Assembly: GCA_965116395.1 (NCBI GenBank)
Contig: OZ220684.1
Coordinates: 1,798,001 to 1,862,000 of the forward strand
DNA from: Bin5 sp965116395
Lineage (GTDB): Bacteria > Chloroflexota > Anaerolineae > Caldilineales > Caldilineaceae
Length of the DNA stretch: 64,000 nucleotides
Direction: 5' to 3'
Shown here one piece after another: positions 9,438 through 17,615 of this stretch. Below the pieces are notes generated by a model. That model ran no database searches, was not told where the DNA came from, and saw only the letters and a list, made by a program, of their open reading frames with translations. The position numbers were made by a program, and so were the translations under genes. Position 1 is the first letter of the stretch, and each line of letters opens with the position of its first letter.

Positions 9438-9443
9438 GGCGGT

Positions 9444-10358
9444 TTACTCCTCACCCTCGTAGTAGACCCAGAAGCGGGCTATGCGGAAGTTGACGAAGGT
9501 CAAGGCGAGGATGATGAGGAAGATCATCCAGGCGAGCGCGGAGGCGTAGCCCATGCGGTAAAACTCGAAGGCCTGGCGATAGAGATAGAGGCCGTAGAAG
9601 AGGGTGGCGGTGCCGGGGCCGCCATTGGTCATGATGAAGGCCTCGACAAATGATTGCATCACGCCGATCGTGGTAACGATGACGTTGTAGAAGATGGCGG
9701 GCGAGATCTGGGGCAGGGTTACGTGCCAGAATTTGGCCCATTCGCCGCCGCCGTCGAGGTCGACGGCCTCGTAGAGATGCTGCGGTACGCCTTGCAGGGC
9801 GGCGAGGATGATGAGCATGGCGGCGCCGGCGGTTGCGAGCGCTTTGAGCGCCAAAGAGGGCAGCGCCCAGGAGGTATCGAAGAGCCAGTTGGGGCCCTCG
9901 ATGCCAACCCAGCCGAGGGCGGCGTTGACGGGGCCGTTGGCGGAGAGGATGGTGGTCCAGAGGAGGGCGAGGCCGACACCGCCGATGACGCTGGGTATGT
10001 AGAAGGAGGTGCGGAAGAAGGGGATGCCGCGCACTTTCTGGTTGAGCAGGATGGCAACGAAAACACTGATGGCCGTGCCCGCGGGGACGGTGAGCAGGAC
10101 ATAGGTAAAGGTAACCTGCAGGGCGTCGGCGACCCTTTCGTCGCCGAAGAGCATGCGCTGGATGTTTTCAAAGCCGATGAACTCCGCCTCGCCAATCAGC
10201 TGGTAGCGGGTGAAACTGAGGACGAAGGAGGCGATGAAGGGGTAGACCATCAGGAAGCTGAAGCTGACCAGCCAGGGGGAGATGAAGGCCCAGCCGACGA
10301 TGTGCGGCCTCAGCTTGGCCCAGCTGATATTCGACGCAAATGTCCTGGGGCTCTGCAT
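9444..10358 (-). CDS. Carbohydrate ABC transporter permease, MalF/UgpA type
   Basis: 304-residue inner-membrane permease with the family EAA loop (YEAVDLDGGGEWAKFWHVTL). The open frame extends 21 codons upstream, but those codons read through the intergenic hairpin. ATG 10358 (MQSPRTF) aligns with the start of the paralogue at 1460 and is the better choice, although no strong ribosome site is seen. It pairs with the permease starting at 9437, six bases after its own stop. Nearly every residue from WAKLRPH onward matches the paralogue at 537-1460, so the operon duplication is recent enough to align easily. Confidence 0.92.
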   Translation of the reverse strand: MQSPRTFASNISWAKLRPHIVGWAFISPWLVSFSFLMVYPFIASFVLSFTRYQLIGEAEFIGFENIQRMLFGDERVADALQVTFTYVLLTVPAGTAISVFVAILLNQKVRGIPFFRTSFYIPSVIGGVGLALLWTTILSANGPVNAALGWVGIEGPNWLFDTSWALPSLALKALATAGAAMLIILAALQGVPQHLYEAVDLDGGGEWAKFWHVTLPQISPAIFYNVIVTTIGVMQSFVEAFIMTNGGPGTATLFYGLYLYRQAFEFYRMGYASALAWMIFLIILALTFVNFRIARFWVYYEGEE

Positions 10359-10396
10359 CGGCGATCCGGATGGAAAGTGGGTGGTGGTTAGTGAGA

Positions 10397-10436
10397 AGTG
10401 GATAGCGGCACGCGTTTTCACGCGCCACTATCCACT
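10397..10436 (-). promoter_or_regulatory. Intergenic hairpin, second ABC operon
   Basis: Inverted repeat between the binding-protein stop (10452) and the permease start (10358). AGTGGATAG pairs with CTATCCACT, GG with CC, and CGCG with CGCG around a TTTTCA loop, with one mismatch and a two-base bulge. The loop and inner stem differ from the hairpin at 1485-1525 while pairing is kept, which suggests the structure matters. Confidence 0.6.
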
Positions 10437-10451
10437 GTTGTGCGGAATGTA

Positions 10452-11804
10452 TCAGGCGTGTGCGCCCAGGATTTCGTCGGTCTTCTGGTCGACGATGACG
10501 ACCTGGTCTTCGACGCTTGCCTCGCAGCGCAGCACTTCGCCCCAGAGGATCTTGATCTCACCGAACCATTCGAGGACGCCGGGGAGCTGCGGGGTGAAGA
10601 TGAAGTTGTCGAGGGCATCCAAGCGGGCTTCGACCGCTTCGGGGCCACCCCATGTGGCCTGGTAGTCTGCGTCCTGCCACACGCCGGCGTTGACCGGTTC
10701 GGCAGTGCCGGCGAGGCCGATGTTCTTCTGGTTCTCGAAGTTGGCCAGATACATCATGAACTCGAAGGCTTCGGCCGGGTGCTGGCTTTGCGTGGTGACG
10801 ATGTGGAAGTGCATGGAGCCAAGGCCGGCGCTCTCGCCGGTGTTGGGCGAGCGGACCCAGGCGACCTGGGTGAGGTCGTGCTCGCTGCGGTTTACCCAGT
10901 AGAGATCGCCGCGGGAGGCTATGCCCTGGACGCCGGCAGCCCAGGGGTAGATGCCCAAGGCCTGGCCCTGTCCTTGATAGTCGTCCACGTTCATCATGCA
11001 GCCGTCCTGGCAGATCATGTCGACGGCGAACTTCTGGCCTTCGATGAACTCGGGCGTATTCCAGGATCCTTTTTTGTTCTCAACATCGATCAGTTGACCG
11101 CCATTGGCAACACTCCAGTTGACCAGGCCGTCCTGCTCGATATTGCCGAAACTGAAGTTGGAGCCGATGATGTCTTCGCCGAGGTCGCTGATAGCGCAGG
11201 CGGCTTCTCGGTAGTCGTTCCAGTCCCACCATTTGTCGCCGTTATGGTCGTGTTCCCAGGGCATGGGGACGCCGGCCTCTTCGAAAAGGCTCTTATTGAT
11301 GCCGGACATGACGATATTGAGCTGGAAGGGCACGGCCTTGACCTTGCCCGGCTCGTAACCGACATGATCGGGGATGCGGATCAGCTCGCTGCCCTCCTGG
11401 CCGGGGAAGGGCGTGCCGCTGGCCTCGAAGTAGGGCGTGAGATCGGCGGCGATTTCGTGGAACGCGCTCAGCTGCAGATCGAAGAACAACATAATGTCGC
11501 CCCATTCACCGGCGGCGACGAGGATGGGCATGCGCCGATCGAAGTCGGCGACCGGTTCAAAGATGATGCCGATATCGGGGCGCTCTTCGGCCCAAGTGTC
11601 GAGAAAGCCGTTCATCAGCTCACGGCGCACGCCGGAGCCCCACTTGTTGAGGAAGCGCAGGGCGACGCGTTCCGAGGAAGGGCCGGAGTCTGCCATATCC
11701 CCTGCCGTCGGGGCGACCGGCGCCACACATCCAGCCACCGCTGCTCCCGCAACCAAGCCGCCAGACACTTTGAGAAAATCACGTCTGCTTGTCTTGCTCG
11801 TCAT
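10452..11804 (-). CDS. Sugar ABC transporter substrate-binding lipoprotein
   Basis: 450-residue extracytoplasmic family 1 solute-binding protein with a Tat-like start (SRRDFLKVSG) and lipobox Cys26 (AVAGC). ATG 11804 is preceded by AAGGAG. It is highly similar along its length to 1541-2887 (shared ERVALRFLNKWGSG, HVGYEPGKVKAVPF and NAGVW near the C-terminus). First gene of the operon binding protein, permease, permease, hydrolase-like protein. A sigma70-like promoter lies at 11966-11994 with a leader of about 155 bases. Differences from the paralogue are scattered and include the residues around the presumed ligand cleft, so the two importers may bind different but related sugars (inference). 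Confidence 0.93.
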   Translation of the reverse strand: MTSKTSRRDFLKVSGGLVAGAAVAGCVAPVAPTAGDMADSGPSSERVALRFLNKWGSGVRRELMNGFLDTWAEERPDIGIIFEPVADFDRRMPILVAAGEWGDIMLFFDLQLSAFHEIAADLTPYFEASGTPFPGQEGSELIRIPDHVGYEPGKVKAVPFQLNIVMSGINKSLFEEAGVPMPWEHDHNGDKWWDWNDYREAACAISDLGEDIIGSNFSFGNIEQDGLVNWSVANGGQLIDVENKKGSWNTPEFIEGQKFAVDMICQDGCMMNVDDYQGQGQALGIYPWAAGVQGIASRGDLYWVNRSEHDLTQVAWVRSPNTGESAGLGSMHFHIVTTQSQHPAEAFEFMMYLANFENQKNIGLAGTAEPVNAGVWQDADYQATWGGPEAVEARLDALDNFIFTPQLPGVLEWFGEIKILWGEVLRCEASVEDQVVIVDQKTDEILGAHA

Positions 11805-11965
11805 CGGTCTTCTCTCCTTAGGTTGTGCATCGAACGTACAAAATTGGGTTACTTTCTTATCAATTCCTCCCTTCGGATTTTTCGTGATGGCGGCGGGGCG
11901 CCCATTGCATGAACGAGATCCCCAAGCCCATGAACACCTGGAAATATAGCACCTTGCAGAAACCT

Positions 11966-11994
11966 ATTATAGAATAAGATTCATGCTGTGTCAT
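11966..11994 (-). promoter_or_regulatory. Sigma70-type promoter of the second ABC operon
   Basis: On the minus strand ATGACA (11989-11994) and TATAAT (11966-11971) are separated by 17 bases. The -10 is a perfect consensus. It points toward the binding-protein gene starting at 11804 and lies in the divergent gap shared with the isomerase at 12042. Confidence 0.6.
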
Positions 11995-12041
11995 GTAACA
12001 AAAAAATTCTGATTCTTGGCGAACCCTGGAGTACACCACCC

Positions 12042-12809
12042 ATGCAATTTGGAATCTGTCTACCGATTGCCGACGCGGGCATCGCGCACGCGGCCGGCTT
12101 TGATTTTGTCGAGCCGACGGTCCGATCTCTGTCCCCGCTGGACCCGGATTTCGACGCGATCCGTGCGCCGTTCGACAGCGCGCCGCTGCCGACGCCGGTT
12201 TTCAACGTCTTCGTGCCCTCTGAGGTACCTGTCACCGGGCCGAATGTAGATTGGGAGCGGGTGGAGAGCTATCTGGAGGCCGCCATCGGCCGCGTGGCCG
12301 CGGTGGGCGGCGAGAAGATCGTCTTCGGCAGCGGCGGCGCCCGCAATGTGTCGGACGGATTCGACAAGGAAGAGGCTTTCATGCAGCTGGTGCGCTTCCT
12401 GCGGCTGGCCGGAAACGTGGCCGTGCGCAACGGCGTGACCATCGTCATCGAGCCGCTGAATTCGCGCGATTCCAACATCATCACCAGCGTCGCCGAAGGC
12501 ATGGAGCTGGCGCGGGAGACCGCGCATCTGCGCGTGCGCCTGCTGGCCGACCTCTACCATATGATGGAGGACGACGAAACGCTGGAGAACATCACGACCT
12601 GCGCCGCATGGATCGAGCACGTGCATGTCGCGGACACGCATCGCGTTGCGCCCGGTGAAGGCAGTTACCCGTATGAGGAGTTTTTCCGCCGCCTGCACAA
12701 GGGCGGCTACAGCGGACGCATCTCGATCGAATGTCGCTGGGATGATCTCGCCGCCCAGGCAGGCCCCGCCGGAGAGTATCTGCGCCGCATGTGGGACGAG
12801 ACAAAATGA
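12042..12809 (+). CDS. TIM-barrel sugar phosphate isomerase/epimerase (xylose isomerase-like)
   Basis: 255-residue AP-endonuclease-2/xylose-isomerase-like barrel. It probably interconverts a ketose or keto-sugar acid, with a divalent metal bound by acidic and histidine residues (VIEPLN around strand 5, LLADLYHM, HVHVADTHR, ISIECRW at the last strand). ATG 12042 (MQFGICLP) is chosen over an upstream in-frame ATG at 11988 because the barrel begins there and GGAG precedes it. Its stop overlaps the start of the Gfo/Idh/MocA gene (ATGA at 12806), so the two are translationally coupled and act in the same pathway. Substrate unknown. Confidence 0.88.
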   Translation: MQFGICLPIADAGIAHAAGFDFVEPTVRSLSPLDPDFDAIRAPFDSAPLPTPVFNVFVPSEVPVTGPNVDWERVESYLEAAIGRVAAVGGEKIVFGSGGARNVSDGFDKEEAFMQLVRFLRLAGNVAVRNGVTIVIEPLNSRDSNIITSVAEGMELARETAHLRVRLLADLYHMMEDDETLENITTCAAWIEHVHVADTHRVAPGEGSYPYEEFFRRLHKGGYSGRISIECRWDDLAAQAGPAGEYLRRMWDETK

Positions 12810-13840
12810 CACAAACCGAAAAGTCTGAACTTGGCTTTGCCATCCTCGGCGCGGGGATGGTGGCGGAGTACCATCTGAACGCGATCCAGGAGTGCGCCGA
12901 CCTGGGCGCGCGCCTGGTGGGCGTCGGTCACTACAACCCGGCCCGCTACGAGGATATTTCGCAGCGTTTCGGCGCGCGGGCCAGCTCCTATGACGAACTG
13001 CTGGCGGACCCGGCGGTCGATGCTGTCTGCATCTGCACGCCCAGCGGCTATCACGCGCAGCAGGCGATCGCGGCCGCTTCGAGCGGCAAGCATGTGCTGG
13101 TGGAAAAGCCGATGGCCATCTCGCTGGCCGACGCCGACGCCATGATCGCGGCCTGCCGCGACAACGGCGTGCAGCTGGGCGTCTGTCTGCAGCGCCGGGC
13201 TGAGCCGCTCTTCCGCCGCGTCCACGACGCCATTCACGGCGGCGACCTGGGTGAAATCACGCTTGGCGTGGTGACGATGCCCTATTTCCGCGATGAGCCC
13301 TACTACGCCCAGGCGGAATGGCGGGGCACGTGGGCGATGGACGGCGGCGGCGTGCTGATGAACCAGGGCATTCACATCATCGATCTGCTGCTGTGGTTCC
13401 TGGGCGACCCGGTCGAGGTGCATGCCTTCGCCGATTCACGGCATCGCTCGGTGGAGATCGAAGACACGGCCGGCGCGGTGTTGCGCTTTGCCAACGGCTC
13501 GGTGGCGACGATCACCGCTACAGTGGCCACTGAACCCGGATTTCCCCACCGGCTGGAGGTCTACGGGACCAACGGCGGCATCCAGATCGAGGGGGAGTCT
13601 GTCCTGCGCTGGGGACTGGCCGACGAGTCCAAACAATCGGTCGAGCCGTGGCCGGTCGCGACAGAGCAGGTGGATCCGGGCATGGCGGGCGACCCGCGCG
13701 GCATCTCGACCAGCGGCCATATCGCCATCCTCAAGGACTTCATCGCCGGCATCCGCCGCGGGGAAGACCCGGTCATCGACGGCGCCGAAGGCAGGCGTAG
13801 TCTGGCGGCGATATTGGCAGTGTATGAGGATAGCTTTTAG
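12806..13840 (+). CDS. Gfo/Idh/MocA-family oxidoreductase
   Basis: 344-residue NAD(P)-dependent sugar or inositol dehydrogenase. The N-terminal Rossmann domain has GAGMVAEYHLNAI (residues about 13-25) and the family motif EKPMA with the catalytic-region lysine (about 97-101). The C-terminal alpha/beta domain contains GVLMNQGIHIIDLLLW, which supplies the conserved catalytic histidine. ATG 12806 overlaps the upstream stop. Together with the isomerase it forms a two-step oxidation/isomerisation module, typical of scyllo-inositol, myo-inositol or glycoside 3-oxidation routes; which one cannot be decided from the sequence. Confidence 0.93.
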   Translation: MTQTEKSELGFAILGAGMVAEYHLNAIQECADLGARLVGVGHYNPARYEDISQRFGARASSYDELLADPAVDAVCICTPSGYHAQQAIAAASSGKHVLVEKPMAISLADADAMIAACRDNGVQLGVCLQRRAEPLFRRVHDAIHGGDLGEITLGVVTMPYFRDEPYYAQAEWRGTWAMDGGGVLMNQGIHIIDLLLWFLGDPVEVHAFADSRHRSVEIEDTAGAVLRFANGSVATITATVATEPGFPHRLEVYGTNGGIQIEGESVLRWGLADESKQSVEPWPVATEQVDPGMAGDPRGISTSGHIAILKDFIAGIRRGEDPVIDGAEGRRSLAAILAVYEDSF

Positions 13841-13852
13841 TAGGGCCTAATG

Positions 13853-13905
13853 CCAGTTAGGGAAGTCAGTTTTTGGATCTGCAGGGAGTCGGGTACCCCC
13901 GTGAA
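13853..13905 (-). mobile_element. Transposase C-terminal remnant, copy A
   Basis: A short block (TTTTTGGATCTGCAGGGAGT and neighbours) matches the ends of the remnants at 20600-20760 and 25655-25800. On the minus strand it reads TGVPDSLQIQKL, the end of a DDE transposase whose family resembles IS982/IS4. Only the extreme 3' end remains. It sits at the left edge of the zinc region. Confidence 0.5.
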
Positions 13906-13991
13906 TCGATAGATTTTCTGTCTCGCCGGCAAGATGGTCCGGTCAACAAGAGTAGTTTGAGAATGCGAAAGCAGTTGACTGGAATCCGGTA

Positions 13992-14020
13992 TTGACATCG
14001 CCCCCGGCCTGTGATAATAT
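13992..14020 (+). promoter_or_regulatory. Promoter of zinc operon copy 1
   Basis: TTGACA (13992-13997), 17-base spacer, TAATAT (14015-14020). Perfect -35 and near-consensus -10. The same arrangement is repeated 3.6 kb downstream at 17616-17644. Confidence 0.8.
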
Positions 14021-14058
14021 TGTTCAGTTGCAACAATTCTCAACAAACATAATTATCA
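14012..14058 (+). promoter_or_regulatory. Candidate Zur operator, copy 1 (imperfect)
   Basis: Overlapping the -10 and reaching the zur start codon is a region flanked by TGATAAT (14012-14018) and its complement ATTATCA (14052-14058). Inside it, 14025-14046 matches the perfect palindrome of copy 2 at 17 of 22 positions, with the right arm changed. A Fur-family regulator gene follows directly, so autoregulation by Zur is the natural reading; this is inference. Confidence 0.55.
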
Positions 14059-14495
14059 TGTGCCACAATACCACAGAGATCAATCGGCAGTTACGCAAAC
14101 GCGGCTACCGGGTAACCCCCCAACGCCAACTCATCCTCGACGCCGTCTGTCAACTCGGTAAGCACGTCACGCCCGAAGCTGTGTACGACCAGGTACACCG
14201 CATCGCTCCAACTCTGAGTCGGGCCACTGTCTACCGGGTTCTGCATTTTCTGACAGAACAGCGCATCCTGACGATGGTGCATATGGCCGACGGCCGGCTT
14301 GCCTTCGAAATGGCCGGCCCCGAACCGCATCACCACCTCGTCTGCCGCTCATGCGACAGCTTGCTCGAGCTGCCGCATAGCGTCTTGCGTTCCTTTCGCC
14401 AGGCGATGAAGTCCCAATACGACTTTGAGACCGACGTAAGTCATGTCTCATTCTTTGGGCATTGCACTGACTGCCATGACTCTGTCGGCGCCTGA
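14058..14495 (+). CDS. zur: Fur-family zinc uptake regulator, copy 1
   Basis: 145-residue Fur/Zur-type repressor. The N-terminal winged helix holds RKRGYRVTPQRQLILD and the recognition-helix region LSRATVYRVLHFL. The dimerisation domain has HHHLVC with a CRSC pair and a CTDC pair near the C-terminus, which form the structural zinc site. ATG 14058 is preferred to an upstream GTG-type start because it follows the operator directly and the duplicate gene has the same start. The leader before the ATG is short, and the ribosome site is weak. It heads zur-znuA-znuC-znuB, which makes zinc rather than iron the likely signal. Confidence 0.9.
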   Translation: MCHNTTEINRQLRKRGYRVTPQRQLILDAVCQLGKHVTPEAVYDQVHRIAPTLSRATVYRVLHFLTEQRILTMVHMADGRLAFEMAGPEPHHHLVCRSCDSLLELPHSVLRSFRQAMKSQYDFETDVSHVSFFGHCTDCHDSVGA

Positions 14496-14545
14496 CGCCA
14501 ATTGTGGGGACACACGCCACCTGTCTGACGAAAGGGTACCCGCAG

Positions 14546-15784
14546 ATGCTTCACTCACTTCGAATCCTGTCATCGATTCTCACGCTGATAATCCTTCTGG
14601 CCGCTTGCGCCCCAGTCGCGCCTGGGACGACATCTGCCAGCGCGGATGCTCCTCAGGCCTCAACCTCCGGGCCGCCGGTCCGGGTGGTGACAACCACCAA
14701 CTTTGTGGCTGATTGGGCCCGGGTGGTTGGTGGAAACAGGGTAGAGGTCTTCAGCCTGCTGCCAGTGGGTGGCGATCCGCACACTTTTCTGCCAGGCGCT
14801 CGCGACGTTGCCCAGGTAGCTGACGCCGATGTTGTGTTTACTGTCGGTCTCGGCCTGGAAGGCGAATGGCTGCATGAACTGGTACACAACGCCAGTGCAG
14901 ATGAGTCCAAGATTGTCGCGCTTGGTGAGAGCGTAGATCCCATTGAGTTTACCATGGTCGATATGCATGACGAGCACGGAGATGAAGACGAGCACGGAGA
15001 TGAAGACGAGCACGGGGATGAAGACGAGCACGAGGATGAAGACGAGCACGGGGATGAAGACGAGCACGGGGATGAAGACGAGCACGGAGATGAAGACGAG
15101 CACGGGGATGAAGACGAGCACGGGGATGAAGACGAGCACGAGGATGAAGACGAGCACGGGAATGAAGACGAGCACGAGGATGAAGACGAGCACGAGGATG
15201 AAGACGAGCACGGGGATGAAGACGAGCACGGGGATGAAGACGAGCACGCACACGGACTTCTGGATCCCCACTTCTGGTTCGACCCGATCCGGGTGAAGGT
15301 CGCGGTCAACGAAGTAGCCGCCCGGCTCTCGGCCATAGACCCTGAGAACGCGGAGGACTACTTACGGAACGCCTCTGAGTATGGGGAGCAGCTCGACGAG
15401 CTTCACGCCTGGATCCAAGAGCAGGTTGCTACTGTGGAGCCGGAGCGCAGACTGCTGGTTACATCACACGACAGCCTTTCCTACTTTGCAGAGGCCTATG
15501 GGTTTGAGATAGTAGGCCTGGTTATTCCGTCTCTTGCGACTCACGTGGAGCCGTCTGCCGAGCACATTGTGGACGTGGTCGAGGTGGTTCGGGAGCACGA
15601 TATACCAGCGGTGTTTGGTGAGACGACAGTCAGCGAGAGGCTGGCGCAAACCATAGCAGAGGAGACTGGCGCGGAGCTGGTCCGGCTCTATTCGGGTTCC
15701 CTTGGGCCGGAGGGCAGCGGCGCTGACACGTACCTTGGCATGGTGCGTACAAACGTGGAACGCATCGTCGGGGCATTGAGATGA
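14546..15784 (+). CDS. znuA: Zinc ABC transporter substrate-binding lipoprotein with expanded DEH repeat loop
   Basis: 412-residue cluster A-I metal-binding protein. The lipobox LLAAC gives Cys21; the zinc ligand region GGDPHTF is near 75-81 and DPHFWFD follows the charged loop. The loop that is normally a short His-rich stretch is here about 93 residues of a near-perfect six-residue unit, DEHGDE or DEHEDE, encoded by 18-base tandem repeats. The C-terminal lobe has VTSHDSLSYFAEAYG and ends with YLGMVRTNVERIV. ATG 14546 is preceded by AAAGGG. It captures zinc outside the membrane for ZnuC/ZnuB, with which it overlaps by four bases (ATGA). Confidence 0.92.
   Translation: MLHSLRILSSILTLIILLAACAPVAPGTTSASADAPQASTSGPPVRVVTTTNFVADWARVVGGNRVEVFSLLPVGGDPHTFLPGARDVAQVADADVVFTVGLGLEGEWLHELVHNASADESKIVALGESVDPIEFTMVDMHDEHGDEDEHGDEDEHGDEDEHEDEDEHGDEDEHGDEDEHGDEDEHGDEDEHGDEDEHEDEDEHGNEDEHEDEDEHEDEDEHGDEDEHGDEDEHAHGLLDPHFWFDPIRVKVAVNEVAARLSAIDPENAEDYLRNASEYGEQLDELHAWIQEQVATVEPERRLLVTSHDSLSYFAEAYGFEIVGLVIPSLATHVEPSAEHIVDVVEVVREHDIPAVFGETTVSERLAQTIAEETGAELVRLYSGSLGPEGSGADTYLGMVRTNVERIVGALR
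14969..15247 (+). repeat. 18-base tandem repeat encoding an acidic/histidine loop
   Basis: Fifteen consecutive 18-base units of the form GACGAGCACGGGGATGAA, plus one partial, inside znuA. Sequence variants are confined to GGG/GGA/GAG at codon 4 and one GAT to AAT change at codon 5, so the reading frame is kept. Length is expected to vary by slippage in multiples of six residues. Confidence 0.95.
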
Positions 15785-16536
15785 ACCCCGCTCCGAACGT
15801 ACACCGCGCGAGCATGTCGCTTCAGGACGTGACTGTCGAACTCGATGGGCACATGGCCCTGAGTAACGTCACCTTCGACGTACATGCGGGGACTCTGATG
15901 GGCGTTGTAGGACCGAACGGAGCCGGCAAGAGCACGCTGTTCAATGCTATTGCCGGGCTCCTCCCCGTCCGCCGGGGGAAGGTAACCCTTCACCGGGTAG
16001 ACCGGGGAAGTGGAGCGTTGGCCTACGTGCCTCAGCAAGAGAGCGTCAACTGGCGGTTCCCTGTGACCGTCATGGACGTTGCAATGATGGGCCGGTGCTG
16101 CAAACTGGGATGGTGCCGGCGACCCGGGAAGAAAGACCGCGACATTGTCGACGCGTGCCTATGCCGTGTGGGCCTGTGGGACCATCGCGCTGCTCTTATG
16201 ACGGAGCTTTCGGGAGGGCAGAAGCAGAGGGTATTCGTAGCCAGGGCGCTCACCCAGGAAGCAAGTGTTCTCCTTTTGGATGAGGCATTCAGCGGCGTTG
16301 ACGTGGGCGCCCAGGAAGGCCTCATAGAGGTCCTCCAAACAATGAAGAATGAAGGGCGCATCGTCCTCTTGGCAACCCACGACTTGACCAACCTGGCCGG
16401 TCGCTTCGACCAGATATTGTGTCTGAACCGCCAAGTGTGCGCCTGCGGCCCTCCCGACCAGGTGTTCACGTCCGAGGTCATGGAGAAGCTGTACGGCGCC
16501 CACGGTGTGCGCCTTACGAGGGACGGGGAGCGGTAG
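15781..16536 (+). CDS. znuC: Zinc ABC transporter ATP-binding protein
   Basis: 251-residue ABC ATPase. Walker A GPNGAGKST (44-52), the Q-loop region YVPQQESVNWRFPV, the signature LSGGQKQR (about 143-150), Walker B LLLDEAFSGVD and the H-loop ATHD are all intact. Sequence after the Q-loop (VMDVAMMGR) is typical of the metal-chelate (Mn/Zn) group. ATG 15781 overlaps the znuA stop. It is the only full ATPase for the two zinc-binding proteins in this region, since the copy in the duplicate operon has been lost. Confidence 0.94.
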   Translation: MNPAPNVHRASMSLQDVTVELDGHMALSNVTFDVHAGTLMGVVGPNGAGKSTLFNAIAGLLPVRRGKVTLHRVDRGSGALAYVPQQESVNWRFPVTVMDVAMMGRCCKLGWCRRPGKKDRDIVDACLCRVGLWDHRAALMTELSGGQKQRVFVARALTQEASVLLLDEAFSGVDVGAQEGLIEVLQTMKNEGRIVLLATHDLTNLAGRFDQILCLNRQVCACGPPDQVFTSEVMEKLYGAHGVRLTRDGER

Positions 16537-16545
16537 CGAGACGAG

Positions 16546-17364
16546 ATGATAGATTTCGTTGTCGCACCACTTGAGTACAGCTTCATGGTGAGAGCGCTAA
16601 TCGGCGCGGTGCTTGTTGGCGTGATGTGCCCGCTACTTGGCGCGTACGTCGTCACCAGGAACCTCGCCTTCATGGGGGACGCCCTCGCCCACGCGGTGCT
16701 GCCGGGCATGGTGCTTGGGTTCATCGTGGGCATCAACCCGGCCATAGCCGCCGTCCCAACGGGCGTCTCCGTTGCCGTGCTGGTCAGGATTGTGAGCCGG
16801 CGTGCGGGTCTCAGCGCGGATACTTCCATAGGCATTCTCTTTGCGGCCATGTTTGCCCTGGGGCTTGTAATGCTGGCGACTTCACCGACGATTGGGGTCG
16901 ATATGGAAGACTTGCTCTTGGGGCAGATCCTGGCCATTTCTCCGACCGACATTTATGTATCCCTTGGGATAACCATCGTGGTCATCCTGGGGCTATTCGC
17001 TCTTCACCACTGGCTCCTGTTCGCGAGCTTTGACCCCGTCGGGTCGCAGGTTGTCGGTGCGCGTGCCAACTTCGTCGACTACGTGCTGCTGGTCATGCTT
17101 GCCCTCGTTATTGTGATTGGGATTCAGGCGGCGGGTATCGTTCTGGTCATGGCGATGCTGGTAACACCTGCCGCCACGGCTTATGTGTTGGTCAGACGTT
17201 TCGCCTCGATGATGATGGCGGCCGCGGCAATAGGGACCGCGGCCGCCGTGACCGGCCTCTACATCTCCTACCACTTCAATTTGCCCGCCGGCCCTGCCAT
17301 GACCCTGGTTGCAAGCGGGATATTCGTACTGGTCGTTTCATTCAAACGAAGAGCCCCCGCCTGA
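16546..17364 (+). CDS. znuB: Zinc ABC transporter permease
   Basis: 272-residue membrane permease of the ABC-3 (ZnuB/MntB) family with eight or nine hydrophobic helices. Recognisable segments are LLGAYVVTRNLAFMGDALAHAVLPG near the first third, containing the conserved GD-ALAHAV loop, and GIVLVMAMLVTPAATAY toward the end. It starts ten bases after znuC. Its last about 60 codons are duplicated as the remnant at 24533-24711. Confidence 0.93.
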   Translation: MIDFVVAPLEYSFMVRALIGAVLVGVMCPLLGAYVVTRNLAFMGDALAHAVLPGMVLGFIVGINPAIAAVPTGVSVAVLVRIVSRRAGLSADTSIGILFAAMFALGLVMLATSPTIGVDMEDLLLGQILAISPTDIYVSLGITIVVILGLFALHHWLLFASFDPVGSQVVGARANFVDYVLLVMLALVIVIGIQAAGIVLVMAMLVTPAATAYVLVRRFASMMMAAAAIGTAAAVTGLYISYHFNLPAGPAMTLVASGIFVLVVSFKRRAPA

Positions 17365-17433
17365 GAATCCTCTTCTCGAAAGCCGCTCGTCGTCAGAGAC
17401 CCGTACGCCGGTAAAGACCTGACCCGTATTCGC

Positions 17434-17596
17434 CCAGGGCAATCGCATCTAAATTTGGACGCCAAATCAGCCGGAAATCATTCGGATTTGCGGCCGCGCG
17501 CCATGATTTGCACTGTTCGCGGCGTTTTGCCCTGAACTGGTACTCGAGTCAGGTAGCGTCACGAGGTTTTGAGCCAATTAGATGCGATTGCCCTGG
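17434..17596. mobile_element. Small element with 19-bp perfect terminal inverted repeats
   Basis: CCAGGGCAATCGCATCTAA at 17434-17452 is repeated exactly in inverse orientation at 17578-17596, bounding 163 bases with no coding capacity. This is the form of a miniature inverted-repeat element. No target-site duplication is visible. Its left end coincides with the point (17433) where similarity between this znuB downstream region and the duplicate at 24712-24781 stops. It fills most of the gap 17365-17681. Confidence 0.7.
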
Positions 17597-17615
17597 AGTA
17601 GACGGGAAACGGGTA

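Noticed and set aside
10398..11912. Long plus-strand frame (504 codons) opposite the second binding-protein gene
   Set aside because: Shadow frame caused by codon bias; the minus-strand protein has clear family motifs.
14969..15247. CRISPR-like regular repeats
   Set aside because: Units are contiguous 18-base tandem repeats inside a coding frame, with no spacers.
14653..15336. Minus-strand Ser/Cys-rich frame over znuA
   Set aside because: Arises only from reading the 18-base repeat backwards; not a metallothionein.
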